A stretch of 47,435 nucleotides of DNA from an uncultured Sphingorhabdus sp. (GTDB lineage: Bacteria; Pseudomonadota; Alphaproteobacteria; Sphingomonadales; Sphingomonadaceae), in NCBI RefSeq assembly GCF_937872355.1, contig NZ_CALMSV010000172.1, positions 1 through 47,435 of the forward strand, written 5' to 3'. The position numbers and the translations under genes were made by a program. Below, piece by piece: positions 9,782-18,889 of this stretch (position 1 is the first letter of the stretch; the number at the start of each line of letters is the position of its first letter). Below the pieces are notes generated by a model. That model worked only from the letters and a program-made list of their open reading frames with translations. It did not search any database and was not told where the DNA came from.

Positions 9782-10234
9782 CTAGGGATCCAGATTTGCG
9801 GTCATTGTGCTTAGCAGAAGCCGCACGGTTGCAATCTCTTCTATTGAAAAGCCTGCGAGCAATCGTTCGTAAATGGCGTCCGCCTCTTCGCGCAACGAAG
9901 GGAGTATGCTCACTGCCTTGGGCAGCAGGTGCAGCGTCCACACCCGGCGATTGCCTTCAACGGCGCGGCGCTCGACATACTCCGCCCTTTCGAGCTGGTC
10001 GATGACATGGCCTACGCTAGCGCGTTCCAGTTCGAGACACTTCGCAAGCTCGGTCTGGGTAAGACCCGGCGTTCGAAAGATGTAGGCAAGCGCGCGCCAT
10101 TGGGTGCGGGTCAGACCGAACCTGGCGGTCGAGGCGTCGAACAAGCGGCGGAGCTTGCGCGGCACTTCCTCGACGAGGAACACTAGCTCGTCGGCATCGG
10201 TCACATAACTGAGCGGGTCGAACTGGTGAGGCAT
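9782..10234 (-). CDS. MarR-family regulator
   Basis: A 150-residue MarR protein. The winged helix is clear: LTRTQWRALAYIFRTPGLTQ, then LAKCLELERASVGHVIDQLE and the wing YVERRAVEGNRRVWTLHLLPKA. ATG 10234 is chosen because AGGA lies at suitable distance; ATG 10243 is an alternative. It is divergent from the truncated hydrolase-thioesterase pair, with a short palindrome (10280-10293) between them. A sister palindrome sits before the second copy of the pair, which runs into an EmrAB-type efflux operon. MarR regulation of efflux is classical, so this is probably the repressor of that system. Confidence 0.85.
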   Translation of the reverse strand: MPHQFDPLSYVTDADELVFLVEEVPRKLRRLFDASTARFGLTRTQWRALAYIFRTPGLTQTELAKCLELERASVGHVIDQLERAEYVERRAVEGNRRVWTLHLLPKAVSILPSLREEADAIYERLLAGFSIEEIATVRLLLSTMTANLDP

Positions 10235-10279
10235 TGCGCGCATCCTATACGCAATTGACGCAAGTGAACAGACTTTACT

Positions 10280-10293
10280 GTAATCGATCTTAC
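10280..10293. promoter_or_regulatory. Candidate MarR operator, left copy
   Basis: GTAATCGATCTTAC is an inverted repeat (GTAA/TTAC arms) centred 21.5 bp before the ATG at 10308. A related palindrome, TGTAAGATATATTACA, has exactly the same distance to the ATG at 25716. Confidence 0.5.
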
Positions 10294-10307
10294 TTTATGA
10301 TAAGCGC

Positions 10308-10652
10308 ATGTCGAGTTTACCCGTTACCCATTTTGGACACTCCGATCACGCCATTGCCGCGCTGATCGAAGGGGCCGAGTGCGGTATGCCTCTTTTGCTC
10401 GCTCATGGCGGTGGTCAAACCAAGCGGGCGTGGAAGCGCCTCTCGGCGACGCTGGCCCATTTAATCTGCGGAGGATCGCACGACCTCGTTTCGCCTGAAG
10501 TGGTTGTGAACGGCCGCGAGTTAGTACGCCACGCTGAATATGGCGACATAGCCGATGCAACGCATTTGGTGGTCGGCGATCGGAATGACGCCTTTGGCGA
10601 TGCGATCCTCGATTTTCTGAGACGCGCTCATGGGAATGGGATTGCGGCATGA
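10308..10652 (+). pseudogene. Alpha/beta hydrolase with internal deletion, left copy
   Basis: A 114-residue open frame joining two ends of an alpha/beta hydrolase. Residues about 28-45 (LLLAHGGGQTKRAWKRL) match the N-terminal oxyanion-loop region of the full-length hydrolase at 24649-25506. From about residue 53 (ICGGSHDLVSPE, then DATHLVVGDRNDAFGDAILDFL) it matches that protein's C-terminus. The central part with the nucleophile elbow, about 165 residues, is missing, so activity is not expected although the frame stays open. It overlaps the thioesterase start as ATGA and may persist as a translational leader for it. Confidence 0.75.
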
Positions 10653-11062
10653 GCGAGCAGGCAGCAGGAATGGATATCGAACAACTCCGCGCCATGTTGC
10701 AGATTGCACCGTTCCATCGCTGGCTCGGGCTGGATATCGCTGAACTCACCGACAAGGAACTTATCCTCGAAATGCCGTGGCGGGATGAGATCGTCTCCAA
10801 TCCGGTAATCGGGTCGGCGCATGGCGGCATCCTTTCGGCGCTGATCGACCTGACCGGCCTGTATGCGATCAACGCGCTGGGCGGATCGGCGCGCGCCACC
10901 GCCGATATGCGGGTTGATTTCCACCGTCCGGCGACATCGGGTCCGCTGCGCGCGATTGGGCGTGTGGTGAAACTGGGAAAGCAGATTAGCGTCGCGGAAA
11001 CTCGGATCGAGGACGCTGATGGCAGGCTGCTTGCGAGCGGACGTGGCGCCTATGTCGGTTAG
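10649..11062 (+). CDS. PaaI-type hotdog thioesterase, copy 1
   Basis: A 137-residue hotdog-fold protein. The PaaI signature GSAHGGILSALIDLTGLYAI (about residues 55-74) is followed by the substrate-tunnel strand ADMRVDFHRPATSGPLRAIGRV. Length suits the family, which hydrolyses acyl- or aryl-CoA esters in the cytoplasm. It is coupled to the truncated hydrolase by an ATGA overlap. A diverged second copy occurs at 25865-26278. Next to acyl-CoA degradation genes a CoA-recycling role is plausible, but the association with marR and efflux suggests it belonged to the older locus. Confidence 0.85.
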   Translation: MSEQAAGMDIEQLRAMLQIAPFHRWLGLDIAELTDKELILEMPWRDEIVSNPVIGSAHGGILSALIDLTGLYAINALGGSARATADMRVDFHRPATSGPLRAIGRVVKLGKQISVAETRIEDADGRLLASGRGAYVG

Positions 11063-11126
11063 CATGTGCGCCCTCTAATCGAAGTAACGCACGACAATCT
11101 CAGACTTATGTCAATTGGAGAAAATG

Positions 11127-11900
11127 ATGCAGAACGACTCAAGTGCGTCCGAACCCCGCCCGGCTGCCACGATCCTCCTGCTCCGCGATACCCCTGAGTT
11201 TCAGGTGCTTATGGTCAAGCGGCACCAGCAGATCGATTTCGCTTCGGGCGCGCTGGTTTTTCCGGGCGGCAAGCTGCACCAGGGGGATGCCGACCCTGCC
11301 TGGGCAGACCATGCCAGCGGCTGGGAGCTGTTCGACGAGGTTCAGCGAAAGCTGCGCATCGCCGCGATCCGCGAAGTGTTCGAAGAGGCCGGGATTCTGC
11401 TGGCGCACCATCGCAATGGGACACTCTTCGAAATGGTTTGCGACCCGGATGTTCGCGCGAAGGTCGATCGAGGAGAGCTTGAATTCATCGAGGTGGTGCG
11501 TGACTTGGATGTGCAGCTGCAGCTTGATTCGCTTGGCATTTTTGCCCGTTGGATCACTCCGCCAATCATGCCCAAGCGGTTCGACACTTTTTTCTATGTT
11601 GCTCACGCCCCCGCAAACCAGCTCGCAGCCTGCGATGGACACGAAACTGTCGATGCAGAATGGATCGCGCCGAAAGAGGTCTTACGTCTAGCTGAGAGCG
11701 GAGAACGCACTGTTATTTTCCCGACCCGGATGAATGTGCAATTGCTGGCCGAAGCGTGCGATTCAGCGGATTGCATGCGGCGCGCAGAAGAACGGCCGCT
11801 GGTTCCTGTACTTCCTCGCCTTGAGGAACGCGATGGCCGACGGGTTCTGGTGATTCCTGAGGATGCCGGCTATGGATCCGTTGTTGAAATCGTTGGCTAG
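11127..11900 (+). CDS. NUDT7/NUDT19-like Nudix hydrolase
   Basis: A 257-residue Nudix protein. The Nudix box is split: FPGGKL (about residues 45-50) and REVFEEAGILL (82-92) are separated by about 32 residues, as in the NUDT19/RDM1 class that cleaves CoA and acyl-CoA to phosphopantetheine products. ATG 11127 lies six bases after GGAG; ATG 11124 and TTG 11115 are possible. The gene converges on the alpha/beta hydrolase, overlapping it by four bases. Beside a CoA-based pathway it may relieve trapped acyl-CoA intermediates; that is inference. Confidence 0.8.
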   Translation: MQNDSSASEPRPAATILLLRDTPEFQVLMVKRHQQIDFASGALVFPGGKLHQGDADPAWADHASGWELFDEVQRKLRIAAIREVFEEAGILLAHHRNGTLFEMVCDPDVRAKVDRGELEFIEVVRDLDVQLQLDSLGIFARWITPPIMPKRFDTFFYVAHAPANQLAACDGHETVDAEWIAPKEVLRLAESGERTVIFPTRMNVQLLAEACDSADCMRRAEERPLVPVLPRLEERDGRRVLVIPEDAGYGSVVEIVG

Positions 11901-12898
11901 CATTCTCTCCTCCGGCTCGACGTACAGGTCCACATTTCCAGCACCGACCGGATTGCCGCCACGAAAGCGAGTGGTTCATCAAGCATAAGGTGATGCCGCG
12001 CGCCGGGTACGGCGATGATCGGGATATCCGCGCCGCCCAGCTCTTGCACAAAATCTCGGGAATCACGGGTGAAGAGCAGACTATCCTCCCCGTGAATGAT
12101 CGCTTTTCGCCCTGGGGCATTGATCAGTTTTGGGCCAATGCTTAGCCAGTCGGCCCGCGCATTGTCGCGCTTGAAAACGTCGGGTGAGAACTTCCAGGTC
12201 CAGCCTTGCTCCACCCGGCGCAACGAATGATAGGCCATATAGTCCATTAAGAAGGGTTGCCCGACTCGCTGGGGGGGCGAAAGCCTGAAGCGGTCGCGGG
12301 CCGCAGCGAAATCGGGGTAGATACGGAGCGGCTTGTCGGGATCGCCAGAGCCGGGGCTGGTGTGACCGCCCGCCCAGAATGCCTCGAGCATCGCTGGACG
12401 CAAGGTCATCATGTCGCAGATGGCTGCTCCGGCGAAAAGCCCTGGCGCTTGATCGAGCGCCTCCAGCGCGACGCTGGCCCCGAAACTGTGAGCGACGATG
12501 AACGGCTTGCGCCCATTGTCGAGCAAGCCAAGCGCTCGTGCCACCCCGATCATCTCGCCACCGCGCGCTGTCATATCGCAGTTCGCGCGCACGCCGCTGT
12601 CGCCCATCGCGGAAAGATCGTAGGCAACAACGTCGAAATCTTCGGCCAGAAATGGCGCGATGAAAGCGAAGCAGCGTGCGTGGGCAAGAAAGCCGTGGGT
12701 CATCAGTACCGGAGGTTTCCCGCGTTGACCCCACCGGAAATAGTGTATGGAGATGCCATCAACCTCGACAAATCCTTCCTCGCGCGGAACCGCCAAGGCA
12801 TCGACAAACCACTTCGGCAAACTGTTCTGATCGCCCGCCCAGGTCGGGTCGATATCGCCAAGGCCGTTGATCGCATCAGTGGGCAAGAATTCTTCCAA
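11897..12898 (-). CDS. Alpha/beta hydrolase, candidate ester or lactone hydrolase
   Basis: A 333-residue alpha/beta hydrolase. The oxyanion loop is VLMTHGFLAHARCF, the nucleophile elbow is AHSFGASVA (Ser138), and the catalytic histidine candidate is in GARHHLMLDEP near the C-terminus. It is the last gene of the leftward operon, nine bases after the Baeyer-Villiger monooxygenase gene. Such neighbours often hydrolyse the ester or lactone made by the monooxygenase, which is the role I infer. An epoxide hydrolase or C-C hydrolase cannot be excluded from sequence alone. Confidence 0.8.
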   Translation of the reverse strand: MEEFLPTDAINGLGDIDPTWAGDQNSLPKWFVDALAVPREEGFVEVDGISIHYFRWGQRGKPPVLMTHGFLAHARCFAFIAPFLAEDFDVVAYDLSAMGDSGVRANCDMTARGGEMIGVARALGLLDNGRKPFIVAHSFGASVALEALDQAPGLFAGAAICDMMTLRPAMLEAFWAGGHTSPGSGDPDKPLRIYPDFAAARDRFRLSPPQRVGQPFLMDYMAYHSLRRVEQGWTWKFSPDVFKRDNARADWLSIGPKLINAPGRKAIIHGEDSLLFTRDSRDFVQELGGADIPIIAVPGARHHLMLDEPLAFVAAIRSVLEMWTCTSSRRREC

Positions 12899-12907
12899 TC
12901 GAAATCA

Positions 12908-14515
12908 TCAAGGGGTAAAAACAAATCCGCGATAGCCGTTCGCGGCAACCTCGTCGCAGATCTGGGAATAGGCGGCGACGCTCGGAAAGTTGATGAGCTG
13001 GCGCTTCTTGCCCGGAACGTTATCGCCCATGTACCAGGACTTGGCCTTGGGGAAGAGAGTCATAGCGCCGATTTGTTCGACCATTCCGGTCCATTCGCGT
13101 TCCGCCTCCGCATCCGGCTCAAAGCGCGAAAACCCATTTTCTCTCAGATAAACAAGAAATCCGGTTGTCCAGTCACCCTGCTGCTCGGCCGAGGTCGGGC
13201 CATTCGAAAAGCCGGATGGGCTCAACGGGCCATAATGAAAGATCATGTTCGGGAACCCGCAGACCGAGTTGCCAAGATAGGCACGGACACCATCGGTCCA
13301 GGCCTCTCCAAGACTGAGGCCCTGCAGGCCGCGAATGTCCATGTCGATTAGTCCGCCGCTGCCCGCATCGAACCCGGTGGCAAAGACGATGATATCGCAT
13401 GCGACCAATCCGGCCGCGGTTTGAATGCCCTCAGGGGCGATGCGCGTGATCGGATCCTGCTTGAGATCGACCAGGGAGACATTGTCCTGCGCGAAAATTT
13501 CATAATAATTCTGTTCGAGCGACGGGCGCTTGGTGCCGAAGGGGTGCGGTGGTTCGGTGGGTGCCAGAACCTCGTGCAACGATGGATCGGTGATCCTCGC
13601 GCGGACCTTGTCGCGCCAGAAATCATATGCGAAGCGATTGGCCCGTTCGTCGGTCAGCAGGTCGGCGAAATTGTTGAACCAGAACCGAAGGCCACCGGCT
13701 CGCCACAAACGCTCATAGCTCGCTTCGCGCTCGGCTGCGTCAACATCGAGCGTGTTTGCGTCCAGACGATTGGCATCAAACCCGCCGCTCGTGTGGCGTC
13801 GTGCATCGAAGATGGCGGGATAGCCGGGTTTTTCCTGCACCTGTTGCTCAGTTGTCAGGCATTGCTGCTGCATCGGCAGGGCAAGGATCGGCGTGCGCTG
13901 GAACAGGGTCAGCTGGGCGGCCTCGCGTGCCGCTTCCTGTGCGACCTGAACGCCGCTCGCGCCAGTGCCAATGATTGCAACCCGTTTTCCGGCAAAGGAA
14001 AGACCACCTTGGGGCCAGTGCGCGGTGTGATGCTGTTCGCCCTCGAAGGTCTCTTTGCCCGCAATGTCAGGGGTATAGGATTTGGCGGCAAAACCGGCGC
14101 AGGGGAACAGGAAGCGCGTGCGCAGTTCCTCTCCGTTTGCGGTTTCGACATGCCATTGATTGCTTTCAGCATCGAACCGCGCGCCCGACACGCGGGTTCC
14201 CATGGTCATGTCAGGCCACAGGTCGAGCTTGTCGCAGACGTACTGAAAATAGGCGCGCAATTCGGCGCCAGACGGAAATCGCTCGCTCCACGTCCAACCC
14301 TGCCAAAGCTCGGGCAGCGAAAATTCATAGATCGGGACGTGGGAATCGACTCGGGCACCGGGATAGCAGTTCCAGTACCAGATGCCGCCGGGCTGCTCCG
14401 CAGCATCAATCAGTTTCACGCGGAACCCGGCCTGACGCAGGCGGTGCAGCAGATAGATTCCGCTGAAACCGGCACCGATGATGAGTGCATCGAGTTCTGC
14501 GTTCTTGTCACTCAT
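12908..14515 (-). CDS. Type I Baeyer-Villiger monooxygenase
   Basis: A 535-residue flavoprotein with the diagnostic set of type I Baeyer-Villiger monooxygenases. It has FAD Rossmann GAGFSG (residues 14-19), the fingerprint F-x-G-x3-H-x3-W-P (FEGEQHHTAHWP, 157-168) and NADPH Rossmann GTGASG (183-188). WYWNCYPGARVDS resembles the cyclic-ketone monooxygenase group. Length fits. It would insert oxygen into a ketone with FAD and NADPH, giving an ester or lactone. Its start overlaps the stop of the synthetase gene (ATGA), and the next gene is a hydrolase, so ketone-to-ester-to-acid/alcohol is the likely step pair. Confidence 0.88.
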   Translation of the reverse strand: MSDKNAELDALIIGAGFSGIYLLHRLRQAGFRVKLIDAAEQPGGIWYWNCYPGARVDSHVPIYEFSLPELWQGWTWSERFPSGAELRAYFQYVCDKLDLWPDMTMGTRVSGARFDAESNQWHVETANGEELRTRFLFPCAGFAAKSYTPDIAGKETFEGEQHHTAHWPQGGLSFAGKRVAIIGTGASGVQVAQEAAREAAQLTLFQRTPILALPMQQQCLTTEQQVQEKPGYPAIFDARRHTSGGFDANRLDANTLDVDAAEREASYERLWRAGGLRFWFNNFADLLTDERANRFAYDFWRDKVRARITDPSLHEVLAPTEPPHPFGTKRPSLEQNYYEIFAQDNVSLVDLKQDPITRIAPEGIQTAAGLVACDIIVFATGFDAGSGGLIDMDIRGLQGLSLGEAWTDGVRAYLGNSVCGFPNMIFHYGPLSPSGFSNGPTSAEQQGDWTTGFLVYLRENGFSRFEPDAEAEREWTGMVEQIGAMTLFPKAKSWYMGDNVPGKKRQLINFPSVAAYSQICDEVAANGYRGFVFTP

Positions 14516-16105
14516 CGGGCGTTGCTCAATGCGACTGCAAGTTCGGCCGCGCCCTTATAGTCGGCCTTGCCATTGGGCGCGCGCAGCGCGCTATCGGTTG
14601 CGAAAACCGCCTTTGGGGTCTTGTAGCCGGCCAGCTTGCCCCGGACATGATCCTTGAGCGCCTGCTCATCCAGCGTTGCTCCTGCGCGGAGATGAACCAC
14701 GGCGGTGACCGCCTGACCCCACTTGTCATCGGGTACGCCGACAACCAGAGAATCCTCGATCGCCGGATGGGTCTTCGGGAAAGACCTTTTCGCCCGCCGT
14801 ATTGATGCACACGCTGCCCCGGCCTAGCAAGGTCAGGCTGCCATCTTTTTCGACCGTGCACCAGTCGCCCGGAATCGAATAACGAACCCCATTGATGGTC
14901 TTGAACGTCCGCGCAGATTTCTCGGGATCCTTGTAGTAGGCCAGCGGGATCGGTCCCTTGAGGGCGATGAAGCCCGGCACGCCGCTGCCGGGTGGGACGG
15001 GTTGGTCCTTTTCATCGAACACATCGCACATTCCGCCGATGGTGAACTTTGCGGTTTCCGTGCTGCCGGCAGCGGTCGTCACCGAACGACCAAAACCGAG
15101 TCCCTCGGAGGCTCCGAAGCTGTCCATCAGGGCCACTTGCGGAATGTGGCGGATCAGGCCCTGTTTGACCTCTTTGCTCCACATCACGCCAGACGAAACG
15201 ATGGTTATCAGGCTCGACGTATCGAATTTGCCCGGTGCGGCGTCCAGGGCCTTGAGCATTGGTTTGGCGAAGGCATCGCCGACGATCGCAATCGACTGCA
15301 CCTTGTTCCGCTCAACCGCTTGCCACAATTCGTCCGCGTCCAGCGAAGCATTGTCCAGCGTTACGATACACCCGCCAGAAGCAAGAGTCCCGATCGCGGT
15401 GATGAAGCCAGTTCCGTGCATCAAGGGACAGGCAGGCAAGGTCATCCGTCCAGGCCCGTCGGCGCGGATCAGAGCGAGCGCCGCCTCAATACTGTCCGGC
15501 GTCGGACCGAGCAGACGTTGCGCATCGAGTTGGGCCTCGCGCATATCGGTGTGGCGCCAGATTACGCCCTTGGGCATGCCGGTCGTTCCGCCGGTGTAGA
15601 TGAACAGCTCGTCATGCGGCGACCGTTCGATTCCCAGCGGCAAGCCGTCGCCCGTTTGGGCAAGCTGTTCATAGGCAATCGCAAACGGAGCTTTCGCCGC
15701 TTCCTCGCCGATTTCGACGAACAACCGCACCTTTTGCAGCCGGTCTTTGAGTTCGACAATGCAATCGCGGAATTCGGAGCTGTAGAAAACGACTTCGCTG
15801 TCGGAATCGTCGAAAATGTAGAACACCTCATCCGGGCGATAGCGATAGTTGATGTTCACATGAGTGAAACGACCCTTGAAACAGGCGGCCATCAGTTCGC
15901 CGTATTCTGGCCGGTTGCGCATGTAAAACGCCACCTTGGTCCCCGGTGCAAGTCCTTGAGCAGCAAGGGCTCGGGCAATGTTGTTCGATCGGGCGCCCAT
16001 TTGCGCCCAAGTAATCATGCGTGTGCCGTGGATCAGGGCTGGGGCAGTCGCGGGCAGAACCGACTCGATCGCATCGAGAATGTCGCCCAGATTCCATTGC
16101 GCCAT
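14512..16105 (-). pseudogene. FadD17/19-like acyl-CoA synthetase, frameshifted
   Basis: The frame from ATG 16105 (GGAG leader) runs about 459 residues and holds the AMP-binding P-loop YTGGTTGMPKGVIWR, a DSFGASEG motif and SIPGDW. After GEKVFPE the frame changes at about 14773-14777 and stops at 14726. The expected continuation, KTHPAIEDSLVVGVPDDKWG through HVRGKLAGYKTPK, is intact in another frame to the stop at 14512. Comparison with the usual GEKV(F/Y)PEEVEE pattern implies loss of about 20 nt. The C-terminal lysine domain is thus cut off and activity is doubtful. If whole (about 537 residues) it would ligate CoA to the carboxylated side chain. The deletion may be natural or a sequencing/assembly error. 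Confidence 0.8.
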
Positions 16106-16128
16106 TCGAACTCTCCTCTCGCGAACAG

Positions 16129-17223
16129 TCACGCTGCTCTTGCAATCCAGCCTTGCAGAAGTGCCGCCTCTTCCCTGACAGTCTCGGGCCCTCCCAGGAT
16201 CTGCCGGTCGAAACCGATCCGCTTGAACCAGTAATGCAGCCCCAGCAGGTCGGTGAAGCCCATGCCGCCATGTACTTCGGTTGCGGTGCGGGCGATGATC
16301 CGCCCGGTCTCGCCGAGGTGAGACTTGGCGTGGCACGCCATCAGGGGCGCCTCTTCCGGTACCGCATCGAAGGCATGGGCAGCATACCATACCAGCGACC
16401 GGCATGGCTCGTTGCGCGCCGCCATTTCGGCGCACATGTGCTTGACGGCCTGAAAGCTGCCGATCACCCGTCCGAATTGTTCGCGCTGCCCTGCATAGGC
16501 CACAGCCTGGGCGATCATCGCATCTGCCGCGCCGAGGCTGTCCGCCGCCAGCAGGATCCGGCCCGCCGCGATGATCCGCTGGGCCGCCTTGCCGCCGTCA
16601 TCGCGCAAGGCTTCGGCTGGAACCGATGACAGCCGCAGTCCGCAAATCGAGCGGGTCGCGTCAATGGTCCTTAGGGCAATCTGCTCCACGCCCTCGGACT
16701 GCGCCAGGATGATGTAAAGCTGTCCGTTGTCGTCGGCGACAAGGAAGTGATCGGCCTCCTCGCAATCAAGAACGAACAGTGCCAATCCGGTCAGTCTGCC
16801 ATCGGCGCAGGACACGCCCGAACCATCGCGGCGCGTCACTAGGCCCTGCAAGCCAACGCCGAAGCACACGCCACCCGATGCGATGCGCGGGAGCCAATTC
16901 GCTTTTTGCGCGTCGGAGCCCGCCTCGATCAGCGCGAGCGGGGCCAGGACCTTGCGGCCAGCGAAGGGGACAGGGGCCACCGCTTCGCCAAGTGCGGTTG
17001 CAACCACGGCGGCATCCAGCATCCCAAGGCCCAGGCCGCCATAGGCTTCGGGCACGACAAGGCCGTTCAGCCCCAATTCCGCAAGTGCTGCCTCCGCTTG
17101 TGCACTAACCGCGCTTTCGCTTTCGACGACATTTCTGACGTGATTCAGAGGGCACAGTTCGCGCAGCAGCCGGGCTACGCTCTCGGCCAGCATTTGCTGT
17201 TCCTGGGAAAGTCCGAAATCCAT
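16129..17223 (-). CDS. Acyl-CoA dehydrogenase, second subunit type
   Basis: A 364-residue acyl-CoA dehydrogenase. It has the N-terminal helical domain (FGLSQEQQMLAESVARLLRE), LGLNGLVVPEAYGGLGLG, and the conserved C-terminal segment QREQFGRVIGSFQAVKHMCA; GGMGFTDLLGLHYWFKR lies near the end. The middle beta domain is shorter and poorer in FAD-binding motifs than in its neighbour. Two unequal dehydrogenase genes overlapping by one base resemble the heteromeric alpha2beta2 FadE pairs of steroid side-chain degradation. Probably one half of such a complex, forming an alpha,beta-unsaturated acyl-CoA with the next gene's product. Confidence 0.85.
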   Translation of the reverse strand: MDFGLSQEQQMLAESVARLLRELCPLNHVRNVVESESAVSAQAEAALAELGLNGLVVPEAYGGLGLGMLDAAVVATALGEAVAPVPFAGRKVLAPLALIEAGSDAQKANWLPRIASGGVCFGVGLQGLVTRRDGSGVSCADGRLTGLALFVLDCEEADHFLVADDNGQLYIILAQSEGVEQIALRTIDATRSICGLRLSSVPAEALRDDGGKAAQRIIAAGRILLAADSLGAADAMIAQAVAYAGQREQFGRVIGSFQAVKHMCAEMAARNEPCRSLVWYAAHAFDAVPEEAPLMACHAKSHLGETGRIIARTATEVHGGMGFTDLLGLHYWFKRIGFDRQILGGPETVREEAALLQGWIARAA

Positions 17224-18428
17224 TACCGCTCTCCCTGCGAAGCCAGACGCGGTTCGCGCGGCATGTTCAGGCCGCGTTCCGAAATGATGTTTTTCTGGAT
17301 CTGGGCAGTACCCCCGCCGATAATCAGGCCGAGCTGGAACATGTAGTTCCATTGCCAGCTTCCGTGCGCGCGTTCGTGGGGGCTGCCGTGATAGAGCAGG
17401 CCGAGTTCACCCAGCGCATCGATCGCCAGCGCCGAAATCTGGTGCGCCAGCTCGCAGGCCTGAAGCTTGACGATCAACTTGGCCATACCCCCCGGTTCGC
17501 CCTTGATCTGGCTCGAGAGGACCCGCATCCCGTTGTATTTCATCGCCGCAACTTCTGCTTGCAGCGAGCCAAGTCGGTCCCGGAACGCGGGCAAGTCGAT
17601 CACCCGATGTCCATCGACCTGTTCTTGCCGCATCAGGTCGATAAGGGCCAAAAGCCGGTTCTCAAGCGCATCAGGATCGCCGAGCATTCCGCGTTCGTGG
17701 CCAAGGGTGGCATTGGCCACGAACCAGCCTTGCCCGCGTTGCCCGACAATCTGATCTATGGGCACGCGGACATCGGTGAAAAAGATTTCGTTAAATTCGG
17801 CGTTGCCGGTCATCGTCTTGAGCGGACGGACCTCGATTCCCGGGGTCTGCATCGAGAAGATCAGATAGCTGATCCCGCGATGCTTGGCGGCATCGCCTTC
17901 GGTCCGCACCAGACAGAAGATCATATCCGCTTCCTTGGCGGTGCTCGTCCAGATCTTCTGTCCGTTGATCACGAACTCGCCATTTTCGATCCGGGCGCTG
18001 GTCTTCAGGCTGGCGAGGTCCGACCCGGCCCCCGGCTCGGAATAACCCTGGCACCAAACCACATCGCCGGCCAGCGTCGGTTCGATCCAGCGCCGCTTCT
18101 GCTCCTCGGTACCGAGTTCGAGCAGGGTCGGAACGAGCATCGAAATGCCCTGATTGGCTAGGCCTCCCGGCACCCCGGCATGGGCGAACTCTTCGGCGAT
18201 GATCCGGGACTTGAGGATGTCGGGATCGGCCCCGAAGCCACCATATTCGCGCGGGATGGTGCGCGCGGTATAGCCGTGCCGGATCAGCAGCTTCTGCCAG
18301 ACCACGCTTTCCGGTGATGGGCGAGAAGCGCGTCCTGCGCCCTTCGGAGCCAGATGGCGGTTCGCCGTGATGAAGCCGCGAACCTCATCGCGAAAGCTCT
18401 CGTATTCCGGATTATAGCTCAGATCCAT
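17223..18428 (-). CDS. Acyl-CoA dehydrogenase, FadE26/28-like subunit
   Basis: A 401-residue acyl-CoA dehydrogenase with well-kept FAD motifs QGYSEPGAGSDL (127-138) and GQKIWTS (156-162), the APSL-type beta-domain end FNEIFFTDVRVP, and C-terminal GGGTAQIQKNIISERGLNMPRE. Sequence style (MLVPTLLELGTEEQKRRW) is that of dehydrogenases acting on bulky or branched acyl-CoA, such as steroid side chains. ATG 18428 begins the family-like sequence. The gene sits 14 bases after the DUF35 gene and overlaps the second dehydrogenase by one base, supporting a heteromeric enzyme. Confidence 0.88.
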   Translation of the reverse strand: MDLSYNPEYESFRDEVRGFITANRHLAPKGAGRASRPSPESVVWQKLLIRHGYTARTIPREYGGFGADPDILKSRIIAEEFAHAGVPGGLANQGISMLVPTLLELGTEEQKRRWIEPTLAGDVVWCQGYSEPGAGSDLASLKTSARIENGEFVINGQKIWTSTAKEADMIFCLVRTEGDAAKHRGISYLIFSMQTPGIEVRPLKTMTGNAEFNEIFFTDVRVPIDQIVGQRGQGWFVANATLGHERGMLGDPDALENRLLALIDLMRQEQVDGHRVIDLPAFRDRLGSLQAEVAAMKYNGMRVLSSQIKGEPGGMAKLIVKLQACELAHQISALAIDALGELGLLYHGSPHERAHGSWQWNYMFQLGLIIGGGTAQIQKNIISERGLNMPREPRLASQGER

Positions 18429-18442
18429 CGCGCAGTGCCCTT

Positions 18443-18889
18443 TCAGACCGGCCGGAACACGGGGAGGCGGAAACCGTCCGAAAAATCCTCGAAATCGAGA
18501 GTTACCGGAAGGTCGAGCCGGACATCGCCGGCCGGACAATCGATCAGCCGCGTCGCCATCCGGACACCTTCTTCAAGCTCGACTACGGCCGCGACATAAG
18601 GAATGTCTGAAGCAAAGGCCGGATGGAGCGCCTGATGCACGACCGTCCAGGAGAATACCACGCCTTGGCCAGAGCTCTGTTCCCATGAAAAGTCCGGTGA
18701 GCCGCAGCGGGCGCACATGTAACGGGGAAGATGACGCCAGGTGCCGCATTCCCGGCACTTCTGGAAATGGAGATGTCCGTCCTGGCAACGGGACCAGAAT
18801 TCCTGTTCGACCGGGTCCTGCGGTCGCGGCCGGGGTTTGGGCGGAGCGGCGGCTTGGGCGCGCAGCTTCGGTGGCAGATTGTCGTCCAT
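18443..18889 (-). CDS. Zn-ribbon/OB-fold DUF35 protein
   Basis: A 148-residue protein with a rubredoxin-like Zn ribbon (C45-x2-C48 and C59-x2-C62) and a C-terminal OB fold (VFSWTVVHQ, PYVAAVVELEEGVRMATRL). This is the DUF35 family. In steroid catabolism the DUF35 half of ChsH2 binds the Ltp2 aldolase and is needed for its activity. Here the domain stands alone and the preceding gene, ending one base upstream of this ATG, encodes an Ltp2-like thiolase. It is therefore most likely the obligate partner of that enzyme. Unlike ChsH2 it carries no MaoC hydratase domain. Confidence 0.85.
   Translation of the reverse strand: MDDNLPPKLRAQAAAPPKPRPRPQDPVEQEFWSRCQDGHLHFQKCRECGTWRHLPRYMCARCGSPDFSWEQSSGQGVVFSWTVVHQALHPAFASDIPYVAAVVELEEGVRMATRLIDCPAGDVRLDLPVTLDFEDFSDGFRLPVFRPV

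Larger units (their letters stand above)
10270..11062 (+). repeat. Left copy of a duplicated segment flanking the catabolic cluster
   Basis: Operator/promoter, truncated hydrolase and thioesterase are repeated in the same order and orientation at about 25680-26278. By hand count the two thioesterases differ at 13 of 137 residues. The copies sit just outside the catabolic block (11127-25506) as direct repeats. Confidence 0.75.

Noticed and set aside
12257..13351. 364-residue plus-strand frame opposite the hydrolase and Baeyer-Villiger genes
   Set aside because: The opposite strand encodes two proteins with complete catalytic motifs; this frame has none and spans their junction.
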